From: Caulobacter sp. SL161
GTDB lineage: Bacteria; Pseudomonadota; Alphaproteobacteria; Caulobacterales; Caulobacteraceae
Direction: 5' to 3'
DNA length: 64,000 nucleotides
NCBI RefSeq assembly: GCF_026672375.1
Contig: NZ_JAPPRA010000001.1
Coordinates: 2,542,001 to 2,606,000, forward strand
Below the pieces are notes generated by a model. The model was not told where the DNA came from and made no database searches. It saw only the letters and a list, made by a program, of their open reading frames with translations. The translations under genes were made by a program, and so were the position numbers. Positions 8,044 through 18,139 of the stretch are shown here, piece by piece; position 1 is the first letter of the stretch; the number at the start of each line of letters is the position of its first letter.

Positions 8044-9270
8044 TCAACTGAAGAAACTGCGGGCCTTGGCCAGCGCGTCGACGAACGCGTCGGCCTCGGC
8101 CTCGGTGTTATATAGGGCGAAGGAGGCGCGCGCGCTCGATGTGACGCCGAAGCGGCGCATCAGAGGCTCGGCGCAATGGGTCCCGGCGCGCACGGCCACG
8201 CCGTAGCGGTCCAGCACCTGGGCGATGTCGTGGGCGTGGGCGCCCTCGACCGTAAAGGACAGCACCGCGCCCTTGCCGGGCGCCTCGCCCAGGATCCGCA
8301 CGCCATTGACGCCGCGCAGCCGCTCGGCGACCCGTTCATAAAGGGCGTGCTCGTGCGCGAAGACAGCGTCGCGGTCGAGACCGTTCAGCCATTCGATCGC
8401 TGCGCCCAGGCCGACGGCCTCCAGGATCGCCGGCGTGCCGGCTTCGAAGCGATGCGGCGGGTCGGCGTAGGTGATCTTGTCCAGCGCCACCGAAGCGATC
8501 ATCTCGCCACCGCCCTGGTACGGCGGCAGGGCCGCCAGGCGCTCGGCCTTGCCATAGAGCACGCCGATCCCGGTCGGGCCGTACAGCTTGTGGCCGGAGA
8601 AGACGTAGAAATCGACGTCCAGCGCCTTCACGTCCACCTTGGTGTGAACCACGCCCTGGCAGCCGTCGAGCAACACCGGCGCGCCGGCCGCATGGGCCAG
8701 GCGGACGATCTCGGGCACATCGTTGACCGTGCCCAGCACGTTCGACATGTGGGTGACCGCGACCATCTTGGTCTTCTCAGACAGCAGGCCCTTATAGGCC
8801 TCCATGTCCAGGCGTCCGTCATCCAGCACCGGGATGAACTTCAGGACGACACCCTTACGCTCGCGCAGGAAGTGCCACGGCACGATGTTGGCGTGGTGCT
8901 CCATTTCCGAGAGCACGATCTCGTCGCCGGCGTTCAGCGACAGGCCGAACGAGCTGGCGACCAGGTTCACCGCCTCGGTCGCGCTCTTGGTCCAGACGAC
9001 TTCGTCGCGCTCGGCGTTGATGAAGCGGGCGACAGTTTCCCGCGCCTTTTCATAGGCTTCGGTCGTTTCGTTGGCGAGCGTGTGCAGGCCACGATGGACG
9101 TTGGCGTAGGAGGTCCGGGCCAGACTCATCATCGCGTCCAGCACCGCATCCGGCTTCTGGGCGCTGGCGGCGCTGTCGAGATAAATCAAGGGCTTGCCGT
9201 GGAATTCTCGCGCCAAGATGGGGAACTGGGCGCGGATCGCGGCGGCATCGTAAGGAGCGTCAAAAGCCAT
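8044..9270 (-). CDS. sufS: cysteine desulfurase SufS
   Basis: Pyridoxal-phosphate enzyme of 408 residues that takes sulfur from L-cysteine for the SufBCD scaffold. It is the group II (SufS/CsdA) type: YLDSAASAQKPDAVL at the N-terminus, the PLP lysine in FSGHKLYGPTGIG (about 224-236), and the persulfide cysteine in RAGTHCAEPLMRRFG near 365. No SufE or SufU gene is present in this window. The ATG overlaps the sufD stop by one base (TGATG). A second, group I desulfurase gene is at the start of the same operon. Confidence 0.93.
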   Translation of the reverse strand: MAFDAPYDAAAIRAQFPILAREFHGKPLIYLDSAASAQKPDAVLDAMMSLARTSYANVHRGLHTLANETTEAYEKARETVARFINAERDEVVWTKSATEAVNLVASSFGLSLNAGDEIVLSEMEHHANIVPWHFLRERKGVVLKFIPVLDDGRLDMEAYKGLLSEKTKMVAVTHMSNVLGTVNDVPEIVRLAHAAGAPVLLDGCQGVVHTKVDVKALDVDFYVFSGHKLYGPTGIGVLYGKAERLAALPPYQGGGEMIASVALDKITYADPPHRFEAGTPAILEAVGLGAAIEWLNGLDRDAVFAHEHALYERVAERLRGVNGVRILGEAPGKGAVLSFTVEGAHAHDIAQVLDRYGVAVRAGTHCAEPLMRRFGVTSSARASFALYNTEAEADAFVDALAKARSFFS

Positions 9271-10298
9271 CAGGCCTCGCTCCCCAGCTTGCGGGCGACC
9301 CAGGCGGCGGCGACTTCGCGTGCGCCCTCGTGTTCGATCCGCTCGATCACCTCGCCGACGAAGGCCACGGTCAGCATGGCCTTGGCTTCCGCCTCGGGGA
9401 TGCCGCGCTGCTTGGCGTAGAACAGCACCTCGTCGTCCAGCGCGCCGATCGTGTTGCCGTGGGCGCAGGAGACGTCATCGGCGAAGATCAAGAGCTCGGG
9501 CTTGGCGTCGATCTCGGCCTTGTCCGACAGGATCAGGGCGTGGTGGCCCATGCGCGCATCGGTCTGGTCGGCGCCCTTCTCGACGACGATCCGGCCCTGG
9601 AAGACGCCGCGCGCCTGGTCGGTGACCATGCCCTTGGTCAGCTGGCTGGTGACGCCGTCGAGGCCGCCGTGGGTGACGACGCTGGTCAGGTCGGCGTGGC
9701 GCTGGGCGTCCAGCAGATAGGCTCCGTCGAGGCGGACCTCGGCATGGGCGCCCGGATGGCGGACGCGGGTCTCGATCCGCTGGCGACGCGCGCCGGAGGT
9801 CAGGACGGTCTGGGCGAACTTGGCGCCGGGGGCGAGCGTGACCTCGGCGGTGACGACATTGACCGCCTCGGCCTCATCCTCGACCAGCACGATCCGCTCC
9901 AGCGACGCGCCCTCGCCCACGGCGATGTCGAGCGCGATGTCGGAGACGTAAGCCCCCGCGCGGCCTTCATGGCTTTCCAGCAGCACCAAGCTTTCGCCTG
10001 GCTTGACGACGAGGGCGTGGCTGGCGCCCTGCGAAGTTTTGTCGGCCAGGGCGACGAAGCGAAGGGCCACGACGCCGGAAGCAGCGTCGGACTGGGCTGT
10101 GCGGCGGCCGTTGACGAACACGGTCTCGGCGTCGGCCAGGCCCGCGAACGGGCCGGCCGGGACCTCGCCGTCATGCGGCGGCGCGGCCGGCGGCAGGACC
10201 TTCAGCAGACCCCGCAGGTCGGTCCAGCGCCAGTCCTCGTCGCGCCGCGACGGCAGCGCCGAGAGGTCGCCGGTCTTGAGGGCGGTCGAAAGGGTCAA
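9270..10298 (-). CDS. sufD: Fe-S cluster assembly scaffold subunit SufD
   Basis: SufD subunit of the SufBC2D scaffold, 342 residues, somewhat shorter than E. coli SufD. The C-terminal beta-helix region has the family signatures DVSCAHGNTIGALDDEVLFY and the ending RGIPEAEAKAMLTVAFVGEV. The N-terminal third is low in similarity, as is normal for SufD. The ATG overlaps the sufC stop by 4 bp and the stop overlaps the sufS start by 1 bp, so production is translationally coupled. Confidence 0.9.
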   Translation of the reverse strand: MTLSTALKTGDLSALPSRRDEDWRWTDLRGLLKVLPPAAPPHDGEVPAGPFAGLADAETVFVNGRRTAQSDAASGVVALRFVALADKTSQGASHALVVKPGESLVLLESHEGRAGAYVSDIALDIAVGEGASLERIVLVEDEAEAVNVVTAEVTLAPGAKFAQTVLTSGARRQRIETRVRHPGAHAEVRLDGAYLLDAQRHADLTSVVTHGGLDGVTSQLTKGMVTDQARGVFQGRIVVEKGADQTDARMGHHALILSDKAEIDAKPELLIFADDVSCAHGNTIGALDDEVLFYAKQRGIPEAEAKAMLTVAFVGEVIERIEHEGAREVAAAWVARKLGSEA

Positions 10299-11044
10299 GC
10301 CGCCGCCCCCACGATGCGGTCATAGCCTTCGGCTTCCAGCTGCAGGGCCAGTTCCGGACCGCCCGAGGCGACGATGCGGCCGGCGGCCAGCACGTGGACC
10401 TTGTCGGGTTTGATGTGGTCCAGCAGGCGCTGGTAGTGGGTGATGACCAGCATCCCACGCTCGGGCGAGCGCAGGGCGTTGACGCCTTCGGAGACGATCT
10501 TCAGGGCGTCGATGTCGAGGCCACTATCCGTCTCGTCGAGGATGAGGAACTTCGGCGAAAGCATGGACATCTGGAAGATTTCCATCCGCTTCTTCTCGCC
10601 GCCCGAGAAGCCGACGTTCAGACCGCGCTTGAGCATCTCGAAGTCGATCTTCAGCGCCGCGGCCTTCTCCTTGGCCAGCTTCAGGAAGGCCGGGGCCGCG
10701 ACCTCGTCCTCGCCCCGCGCGCGGCGCTGGGCGTTGAGGGCGGTGCGGATGAAGGTCAGGGCCGGAACGCCCGGAATTTCCAGCGGATATTGGAACGACA
10801 GGAACAGGCCCTTGGCCGCCCGCTCGTTGGGTTCCAGGGCCAGCAGATCCTCGCCGTTGAGCGTCGCCGCCCCTTCGGTGACCTCATAGCCGTCGCGGCC
10901 GGTCAGCACGTAGGACAGGGTCGACTTGCCGGCGCCGTTCGGCCCCATGATCGCGTGGACCTCGCCGGCCGGCACGTCCAGCGTGACGCCCTTCAGGATC
11001 GGCTTGTCCTCGACGCGGGCGTGAAGGTTATGGATCTTAAGCAT
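10295..11044 (-). CDS. sufC: Fe-S cluster assembly ATPase SufC
   Basis: ABC-type ATPase of 249 residues that drives the SufBC2D complex. Walker A is GPNGAGKSTLSYVLTG (about 35-50), the signature is SGGEKKRMEIFQM (about 149-161), Walker B is KFLILDETDSGLD, followed by the H-loop VITHYQRLL. Its first eight bases overlap the end of the upstream uncharacterised gene, and its stop overlaps sufD by 4 bp. Confidence 0.95.
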   Translation of the reverse strand: MLKIHNLHARVEDKPILKGVTLDVPAGEVHAIMGPNGAGKSTLSYVLTGRDGYEVTEGAATLNGEDLLALEPNERAAKGLFLSFQYPLEIPGVPALTFIRTALNAQRRARGEDEVAAPAFLKLAKEKAAALKIDFEMLKRGLNVGFSGGEKKRMEIFQMSMLSPKFLILDETDSGLDIDALKIVSEGVNALRSPERGMLVITHYQRLLDHIKPDKVHVLAAGRIVASGGPELALQLEAEGYDRIVGAAA

Positions 11045-11422
11045 TGGTCTCGTTGAGTTTTCTGTACTCGGCGTCGTGCCCCGCGAAGGTTCCGGCGACG
11101 GCGATCTGGCCTTGGATGGCGGCGTTTAGCAGCGAAAGATCCTCAGACGGGATCCAGTACTCCTCGTGTCCGGGCGTGCCGGACACCTTGTTTTCGTAGG
11201 CGTCGAGGAACGTCTTCGACACGGCGAATTGAACGACATATCCGCGGCGATAGGTCGTGTGCGCCGCGTTCCAGTCCCGCGCCAGCTGGGCCGCGAAGGC
11301 TTCGCTGGTGACCGGCCGGAAGATGGGCTGCTCGATGTCATGCGGCGGAAAGGCTCTCCAGTCCGACGCCTTGATCGCTTGCAGCTCCTCCAGGCCGACG
11401 GGCTGGTAGAGGGTGACGTTGG

Positions 11423-11426
<4 letters not shown>
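11037..11426 (-). CDS. uncharacterised conserved protein between sufB and sufC
   Basis: Protein of 129 residues with features [41 protein letters not shown], then [11 protein letters not shown] and [12 protein letters not shown] recall similar proteins as stand-alone hypotheticals, sometimes labelled ADP-ribosylation/crystallin J1 without experiment; some fold resemblance to small ADP-ribosyltransferase-like proteins is possible but unproven. No catalytic motif is obvious. The ATG overlaps the sufB stop (ATGA) and the end overlaps sufC by 8 bp, so it is fully embedded in the operon. A longer frame extending upstream is only the shadow of sufB. Confidence 0.75.
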
Positions 11427-12891
<1,465 letters not shown>

Positions 12892-12892
<1 letters not shown>

Positions 12893-14031
12893 TAAGCCAC
12901 CTCCCGGCGTCGTGCGCCGATACGCTTCCAGGCGGCGAGCCAGGCGTCGCCGCACTTGATCCAATCGTCTTCCGTGCTCGCCCAGCCGCCGCTGATACGC
13001 AGTGCGAACGGAGCGAGATCGGCGCGGCCCATGGCTTCCACCACGCGGCTGGCCTTGACCTTGCCCGACGAGCAGGCGCTGCCGGCGCTGACCATGACGC
13101 CGGCCAGATCCATGGTCATGACCTGAACCTCGGAGCCGAAGCCCTCGCCTGCAAAGCACAACGTCTGAGGAAGGCGATCAGCGCCCTCGCCCAGCACGAC
13201 CGCGCCTTCGGCCTTCAGCCGCTGCGCTAAGGCGTCGCGCCATTGGGCCTGTTCGGCCATAGAGGCAAGGGTCTCGCGCCCCACCTTGGCGGCGGCGCCG
13301 AAGGCGGCAATGCCGGCGACGTTCTCGGTGCCGGCCCGACGGCCGCGCTCCTGACCGCCGCCGTGCAGCCGGCGGGTGACGCTCGCGCGGGTCCCGGCGA
13401 CCAGCGCGCCGACGCCCTGCGGTCCGCCCAGCTTGTGCGCCGAAAGGGCCATGGTGTCAGCGCCGAGACCGGAGAAGTCGATCGCGATCTTGCCGGCGGC
13501 TTGGACGGCGTCGACATGCAACCAGCCGTCGTGGGCGCGGACCAGCGCGGACGCCTTATCCACAGGCTGGATGACGCCGGTCTCGTTGTTGGCCAGCATC
13601 AGGCAGACCAGGGTCTTGCCAGGCTTTTCAAGCGCTTGCGCCAGCCAGCCGAGATCGGCGACGCCGTTGTTATCCACAGGCAGGATCTCGACCGGCAGGC
13701 CAGAGGCCTTCGCCGTCTCAGTCACTGCGTCGTGCTCGATGGCGGAGATGATGATGCGCTCGACGCCGGCCGCCTTGGCGCTTTCGATGGCCAGCGCATT
13801 GGCTTCGGTGCCGCCGCTGACGAAGGTGATGGAACCGGCCGGCACGCCGACCAGGGCCCCGACCTCGGCGCGGGCGCGCTCGACCAGGTCGCGAGCGGCG
13901 CGGCCGGCGGCATGAACCGACGAGGGGTTGGCCGGACTCTCGAGCGCGCGCAGCAGCGCCTCACGCGCCTGCGGCCGCAACGGGGCCGTGGCGTTGTAGT
14001 CGAGATAGACCGATGTGCGGGGAATGCTCAC
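12892..14031 (-). CDS. iscS: cysteine desulfurase, IscS/NifS type
   Basis: Group I pyridoxal-phosphate cysteine desulfurase of 379 residues. Visible are [19 protein letters not shown] (8-26), [25 protein letters not shown], the PLP lysine in [16 protein letters not shown] (about 197-212), and the mobile-loop cysteine in [14 protein letters not shown] near 325. It is the second gene of the suf operon, after the Rrf2 regulator (4-bp overlap) and before sufB (1-bp overlap). Its presence together with sufS gives the operon two desulfurases of different classes. It may also serve thio-modification of tRNA; that is inference. Confidence 0.88.
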
Positions 14032-14504
14032 TCGGCCGCGATCTCCATCGGACGGGCCAGCAAGCTTCCTTGGGGACGAAGCTCGCCAGCCAGCACGTCG
14101 GCGACCGAGACGCTGGCCAGATAGCCGTGGATCTGGCGGCCCATCTCTTCCCAGAGATTATGCGTCATGCAGCGCTCGCCGCCGGCCATGCAGCCCTTGG
14201 CCTGACCCTTGGTGAAGTTGCAGCGGGTGGCGCGCAGCGGTTCGTCGACCGCCAGCACGATGTCGGCGATGAAGGTCTCGGTCGCGGCCTTGGCCAGGCG
14301 ATAGCCGCCGCCGGGGCCCCGGGCGCTGATCACCAGGCCTTTTCGGCGCAAGCGCGCGAAGAGCTGTTCAAGATAGGAGAGCGAGATCTGCTGGCGCGCG
14401 GCGATCTCGGCCAGGGCCACGGCGCGGCCCTCGCTCTCGTCCTGGCGCTTGGCCAGGTCGGTCATCGCCATCACGGCGTATCGGCCCTTGGTGCTCAGGC
14501 GCAT
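14028..14504 (-). CDS. iscR: Rrf2 family Fe-S regulator (IscR-like)
   Basis: Rrf2/IscR regulator of 158 residues leading the suf operon. The winged helix reads MRLSTKGRYAVMAMTDLA, then LAEIAARQQISLSYLEQLFA and KGLVISARGPGGGYRLA. Candidate cluster ligands follow: RCNFTKG, GCMAGGERCMTHNLW, with three cysteines and a histidine placed roughly as in IscR but with wider spacing between the first and second cysteines. The start MRLSTKGRYA (14504) is the family start with GGGGTAAGG just before it; a longer frame to 14615 is discarded. It likely represses or activates the operon according to Fe-S status. Confidence 0.88.
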   Translation of the reverse strand: MRLSTKGRYAVMAMTDLAKRQDESEGRAVALAEIAARQQISLSYLEQLFARLRRKGLVISARGPGGGYRLAKAATETFIADIVLAVDEPLRATRCNFTKGQAKGCMAGGERCMTHNLWEEMGRQIHGYLASVSVADVLAGELRPQGSLLARPMEIAAE

Positions 14505-14599
14505 CAGCCTTACCCCTTGCAGATTCCGCGCGCATCGGCTTTTGCGTGTGCTACAAGCCGCGACTTCGCGCGCGGAGCATCTGTCCGCGTTGCGGCTGC

Positions 14600-14628
14600 G
14601 ATTTAGGAAGACCAAGCGCGGCGGTCAA
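14600..14628 (-). promoter_or_regulatory. candidate promoter of the suf operon
   Basis: On the minus strand TTGACC (14628-14623) and TAAATC (14605-14600) are separated by 17 bp, about 95 bp before the iscR ATG. The long leader would leave room for IscR binding, but I could not define an operator by eye. Confidence 0.4.
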
Positions 14629-14683
14629 GTATTCCGGCCCTCAAAAAGGCCGGGCTCCGCCGTGGCCAGCTGAAGGGGACGAC

Positions 14684-15334
14684 ATGCCTGATGTGATTTT
14701 GACCGGCGCGTCCGGCCGGATCGAAGGTCGCTATTCTCCGGGCAAGACCGAAACGGCGCCGATCGCGCTGATCCTGCATCCGCACCCCAAGGCCGGCGGT
14801 CACATGAACCACCCGGTCTCGGTGCAACTGTACCACCTGTTCATGAAGCGTGGTTTCGCGACCCTGCGCTTCAATTTCCGCGGCGTGGGCCGCAGCCAGG
14901 GCGAGTTCGACGCCGGCATCGGCGAGCTGGCCGATGCGGCCACGGCTCTGGACTGGCTGCAGACCAGCAACCCGACCGCCAGCCAGACCTGGGTCGCCGG
15001 TTTCGACTTCGGCGCCTATATCGGCATGCAGCTCCTGATGCGTCGCCCGGAAACGGACGGCTTCATCTCGGTGTCGCCGCCGACCAACATGTACGATTTC
15101 AGCTTCCTGGCCCCCTGCCCGGCCTCGGGCCTGTTCCTCACCGGTTCGGCCGACACCATCACCCCGCCGGTCGAGGTGGAGCGCGTGGTCACCAAGCTAC
15201 GCACCCAGAAGGGCATCACGATCGACTACGAGGTCATCGACAAGGCCACCCACTTCTGGGCCGAGCACCTGCCCAGCGTCGAGAAGAGCGTCAGCGACTA
15301 TCTCGACAAGCGCCTGGCGGAAAACCCGATCTAG
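14684..15334 (+). CDS. alpha/beta hydrolase
   Basis: Alpha/beta-hydrolase-fold protein of 216 residues. Features are ALILHPHPKAGGHMNHPV at the N-terminus (HPHP with a GG oxyanion region), LRFNFRGVGRSQGEFD, and a nucleophile elbow that reads AGFDFGAYIG: the usual GxSxG has Asp where Ser or Cys is expected, as also happens in this family's members. The C-terminal histidine lies in KATHFWAEHLP. The start is ATG 14684 with AAGGGGA five bases upstream. It is divergent from iscR and ends at a strong terminator. Catalytic activity and substrate are uncertain. Confidence 0.7.
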   Translation: MPDVILTGASGRIEGRYSPGKTETAPIALILHPHPKAGGHMNHPVSVQLYHLFMKRGFATLRFNFRGVGRSQGEFDAGIGELADAATALDWLQTSNPTASQTWVAGFDFGAYIGMQLLMRRPETDGFISVSPPTNMYDFSFLAPCPASGLFLTGSADTITPPVEVERVVTKLRTQKGITIDYEVIDKATHFWAEHLPSVEKSVSDYLDKRLAENPI

Positions 15335-15354
15335 GGCTTAGCTCAGATGTCTCG

Positions 15355-15382
15355 AAGGCCTCCCCACGGGGAGGCCTTTTTC
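15355..15382 (+). terminator. intrinsic terminator after the hydrolase gene
   Basis: AGGCCTCCCC (15356-15365) and GGGGAGGCCT (15368-15377) form a perfect 10-bp stem with a minimal loop, followed by TTTTT. It also lies just beyond the end of anmK on the opposite strand. Confidence 0.85.
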
Positions 15383-15385
15383 GTT

Positions 15386-16492
15386 TCAGGGCTGAACGAT
15401 CCGGCCGCCGGTCATGGGCGCTTTCACGCCCGTGGTGCCCGGGAAGCTGATCGGCAGACCCATGGCGGTCCGCGCCGCGAGGTACGCGAAGGCCTCGGCC
15501 TCGATGCTGTCGCCGCGCCAGCCATAGGCCTCGGCGCTTTTCACCGGCACGGGCGCTCGTGCGGCCAGGGTCTGCATGATCGCTGGATTGTGCCGCCCGC
15601 CGCCGCAGACGATCAGAGCGCTGGGCGTCTGGCCGGTCTGGGCGAAGGCCTTGAACACCGCCTCGGCGGTAAAGGCCACCAGGGTCGCCGCCGCATCCTC
15701 AGCGGAGAGATGATCGACCGGGGTCAGGGCGAAGTCGTAGCGGTCCAGCGACTTGGGCGCCGGAGCGTCGAAATAGGGACTGTCGAGCAGCGCCGCCAGC
15801 ACGGCCTCATCCACGCGGCCGGTCAAGGCCAGACGGCCGTCTTCGTCGAAGCGGCCAAGCCCCCTCGCCTGCAGCATCAGATCGATCATGCCGTTGCCGG
15901 GACCCGTGTCGAAGGCCAGCAAGTCGCCGTCTGCCCCGATCAGGGTGATGTTGGCGACCCCGCCGACGTTCAGCGCCGCCACGGGCGCCGCCAGACCCGA
16001 GGCCCGGGCGCGGGCGGCGTGGTAGATCGGCGCCAGCGGCGCGCCCTCCCCGCCGGCGGAGACATCGGCGGTGCGGAAGTCAAACGCCACCGGACGCCCG
16101 CAGAGGCGCGCCAGGCGATCGGCGTCGAGCAGTTGCACCGTCCGCCCCACCCGCTCCGCCGTCGGGCGCTCGTGCAATACCGTCTGGCCGTGGACGCCCA
16201 GCAGGTCGAATTCGCTCCAGGAGAGACCGTGCTCATCCAGAAAGCTCTCGGCGGCCTGGAAGTGCTCGTCGGCCACGGCGCGCCGGGCTTCGTCGAAGAT
16301 CGCCGGCTCGGGCGCGCCACGCGGCCAAGCGCGGGCGATGTCGGTGGTTATGAGCAACAGATCGCGGGTCGCCTCCCGCAGCTTGCGCTCCCCCGCCGGC
16401 CCGAAGGCGTGGATCTCGACGCCGTCGGTCTCCAGCACCGCCATGTCGACCGCGTCCAGCGAGGTGCCGGTCATGAATCCCAGGATCTTCAT
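15386..16492 (-). CDS. anmK: anhydro-N-acetylmuramic acid kinase
   Basis: Kinase of 368 residues that phosphorylates and opens 1,6-anhydro-MurNAc during peptidoglycan recycling. It starts MKILGFMTGTSLDAVDMAV, the family N-terminal motif, and shows VHGQTVLHERP (about 134-144), FDFRTADVSAGGEGAPLAPI, and DTGPGNGMIDLM (about 205-216). I chose ATG 16492; ATGs at 16510 and 16537 are in frame but the added residues are not family-like and overlap the putative promoter of the tyrS leader. No Shine-Dalgarno is seen, so it may be leaderless. Divergent from tyrS. Confidence 0.88.
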   Translation of the reverse strand: MKILGFMTGTSLDAVDMAVLETDGVEIHAFGPAGERKLREATRDLLLITTDIARAWPRGAPEPAIFDEARRAVADEHFQAAESFLDEHGLSWSEFDLLGVHGQTVLHERPTAERVGRTVQLLDADRLARLCGRPVAFDFRTADVSAGGEGAPLAPIYHAARARASGLAAPVAALNVGGVANITLIGADGDLLAFDTGPGNGMIDLMLQARGLGRFDEDGRLALTGRVDEAVLAALLDSPYFDAPAPKSLDRYDFALTPVDHLSAEDAAATLVAFTAEAVFKAFAQTGQTPSALIVCGGGRHNPAIMQTLAARAPVPVKSAEAYGWRGDSIEAEAFAYLAARTAMGLPISFPGTTGVKAPMTGGRIVQP

Positions 16493-16499
16493 GGGAACG

Positions 16500-16529
16500 T
16501 TGACTGCCATGCCCGTTAAACGGTAGCTA
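16500..16529 (+). promoter_or_regulatory. candidate promoter for the tyrS leader transcript
   Basis: TTGACT (16500-16505) and TAGCTA (16524-16529) are spaced 18 bp. Counting seven bases on puts transcription start at about 16536, exactly the A of the leader peptide ATG, so the transcript would be leaderless. Spacing and -10 are not perfect. Confidence 0.4.
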
Positions 16530-16535
16530 GGCCCC

Positions 16536-16586
16536 ATGATCGACGCTTTCGTCCTGGCCCGCCCCTATTACCGCCCGCTGCCATAG
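16536..16586 (+). CDS. putative tyrosine-containing leader peptide upstream of tyrS
   Basis: A 16-codon open frame, [16 protein letters not shown] followed by TAG, starts about 200 bp before tyrS. Codons 11 and 12 are consecutive tyrosines (TAT TAC, 16566-16571), directly preceding a hairpin that includes the stop codon. There is no SD, but a promoter-like pair is placed so that the ATG would be at the transcript's 5' end, as in leaderless mRNAs. Tandem codons for the amino acid charged by the downstream enzyme are the hallmark of ribosome-mediated attenuation. I know no published description of this leader; reality is inferred from layout alone. Confidence 0.55.
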   Translation: MIDAFVLARPYYRPLP

Positions 16587-16642
16587 CGGGAGGCCGACCA
16601 GACACGTCGCTTAGCCCCCGCCTCGCCGGGGTCGCTTTCTTT
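16574..16642 (+). promoter_or_regulatory. putative tyrS transcription attenuator
   Basis: Four pairing segments follow the Tyr codons. Segment 1 CCCGCT (16574-16579) pairs with segment 2 AGCGGG (16585-16590), a perfect 6-bp hairpin. Segment 2, extended as GCGGG-A-GGC (16586-16594), can instead pair with segment 3 GCCCCCGC (16614-16621), eight pairs with one bulge. Segment 3 CCCCG (16616-16620) can pair with segment 4 CGGGG (16627-16631), followed at 16636 by TTTCTTT. A ribosome stalled on the Tyr codons would cover segment 1 and favour 2:3 over the terminator-like 3:4 hairpin. The U-tract is imperfect. Confidence 0.5.
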
Positions 16643-16657
16643 CCAGTCGATCATGCG

Positions 16658-16678
16658 CTCCGGTCGCTCACCCCGGAG
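16658..16678 (+). promoter_or_regulatory. hairpin covering a possible tyrS ribosome-binding site
   Basis: CTCCGG (16658-16663) pairs with CCGGAG (16673-16678). The 3' arm contains GGAG six bases before an in-frame ATG at 16685, so the hairpin could hide that start. It matters only if 16685, not 16751, is used. Confidence 0.35.
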
Positions 16679-16750
16679 TCTGAAATGAAACCCTCACACA
16701 CTGACCAAGCCGTGCTAGACGGCCCGCCACGTCAACCAGAGAGTCGATCC

Positions 16751-18010
16751 ATGTCCGCCGCCTCGTCCTTCAAGTCAGAGTTCCTGCGAACCCTGGAGGC
16801 GCGCGGCTACATCCACCAGATCACCCATCCGGAGGAATTGGACACGGCGGCGCAAGGCGGCCCGATCGTCGCCTACATCGGTTTCGACGCCACCGCGCCC
16901 AGCCTGCACGTCGGTTCGCTGATCCAGATCATGCTGCTGCGCCGCCTGCAGCAGGCCGGCCATAAGCCGATCGTCCTGATGGGCGGCGGCACGACCAAGG
17001 TCGGCGATCCCACGGGCAAGGACGAGAGCCGCAAGCTGCTGAGCGACGCCGACATCCAGGCCAATATCGCGGGCATCAAGACGGTGTTCTCGAAGTTCCT
17101 GACCTTCGGCGACGGCCCCACCGACGCGATCATGGTCGACAACGACGTCTGGCTGTCGAAGTTTGGCTACGTGCAGTTCCTGCGCGAGTACGGCGTGCAC
17201 TTCACGGTCAACCGGATGCTGGCCTTCGACTCGGTCAAGCTGCGCCTCGAGCGCGAACAGCCGATGACGTTCCTCGAGTTCAACTACATGCTGATGCAGG
17301 CGGTGGACTTCCTGGAACTGAACCGCGCCCATGGCTGCGTGCTGCAGATGGGCGGCTCGGACCAGTGGGGCAACATCCTGAACGGCGTCGAGCTGACGCG
17401 CCGCGTCGACCAGAAGAGCGCCTTTGGCCTGACGACGCCGCTGCTGGCTACGGCTTCCGGCGCCAAGATGGGCAAGACGGCCGCCGGCGCGGTGTGGCTG
17501 AACGCCGAGCAGCTGAGCCCCTACGACTACTGGCAGTTCTGGCGCAACACCGAGGACGCCGACGTCGGCCGCTTCCTGAAGCTGTTCACCGACCTGCCGC
17601 TGGACAAGATCGCTGAGCTGGAGGCGCTGCAAGGCGCTCAGATCAACGAAGCCAAGAAGGTGCTGGCCGATGAGGCCACCCGCATGGCCCACGGCGAGGA
17701 AGAGGCTCGCAAGGCTCGCGACGCCGCTGAAAAGGCATTCGAGCAAGGCGCGCTGTCAGCGGACCTGCCGACCTATGAGATCACGGCGGCGGACCTGGAC
17801 GCCGGCGTCGTTCTGGCGGCCCTGTTCGCTGACGCGGGTCTGGCCGGGTCGCGCGGCGAGGCCCGACGTCTGGCCCAAGGCGGCGGCCTGAAGGTCAACG
17901 ACAAGGCCGAAGCCGACGCCAACCGCTTGATCACCGCCGCCGACCTCGTCGAGGGCGTCGTCAAGCTGGCGGCGGGCAAGAAGAAGATCGTGTTGGTGAA
18001 GCCCGTTTAG
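16751..18010 (+). CDS. tyrS: tyrosyl-tRNA synthetase
   Basis: Class I aminoacyl-tRNA synthetase of 419 residues charging tRNA-Tyr. The HIGH-type motif is [10 protein letters not shown] (about 50), the KMSKS-type motif is [12 protein letters not shown] near 240, and the C-terminal 70 residues form an S4 RNA-binding domain ([17 protein letters not shown]). The start at 16751 gives the usual length. An upstream in-frame ATG at 16685 has a better SD (GGAG) and would add 22 non-conserved residues, so the start is unsettled. The roughly 200-base leader carries the putative Tyr attenuator. The gene is divergent from anmK. Confidence 0.93.
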   Translation: MSAASSFKSEFLRTLEARGYIHQITHPEELDTAAQGGPIVAYIGFDATAPSLHVGSLIQIMLLRRLQQAGHKPIVLMGGGTTKVGDPTGKDESRKLLSDADIQANIAGIKTVFSKFLTFGDGPTDAIMVDNDVWLSKFGYVQFLREYGVHFTVNRMLAFDSVKLRLEREQPMTFLEFNYMLMQAVDFLELNRAHGCVLQMGGSDQWGNILNGVELTRRVDQKSAFGLTTPLLATASGAKMGKTAAGAVWLNAEQLSPYDYWQFWRNTEDADVGRFLKLFTDLPLDKIAELEALQGAQINEAKKVLADEATRMAHGEEEARKARDAAEKAFEQGALSADLPTYEITAADLDAGVVLAALFADAGLAGSRGEARRLAQGGGLKVNDKAEADANRLITAADLVEGVVKLAAGKKKIVLVKPV

Positions 18011-18022
18011 TTACCAGTTGAC

Positions 18023-18118
18023 TGTCATCCCGGCCGCAGCGTAGCGGAGAGCCGGGACCGCCAAGGACTCATGAGCTTGCGGTGGTCCCGGATCGCGCTT
18101 TGCGCGTCCGGGATGACA
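18023..18118. repeat. intergenic palindromic repeat, copy 1
   Basis: A 96-bp element bounded by TGTCATCCCGG and CCGGGATGACA, with internal self-complementarity. A related 90-bp copy lies at 31956-32045. It fills the gap between tyrS and the peroxiredoxin gene and may act as a terminator. Confidence 0.75.
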
Positions 18119-18139
18119 GCTTTCTAGGAGATGCGTTCG

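Noticed and set aside
14546..14683. N-terminal extension of the hydrolase
   Set aside because: The added residues lie in the iscR promoter region and lack an SD; AAGGGGA clearly serves the ATG at 14684.
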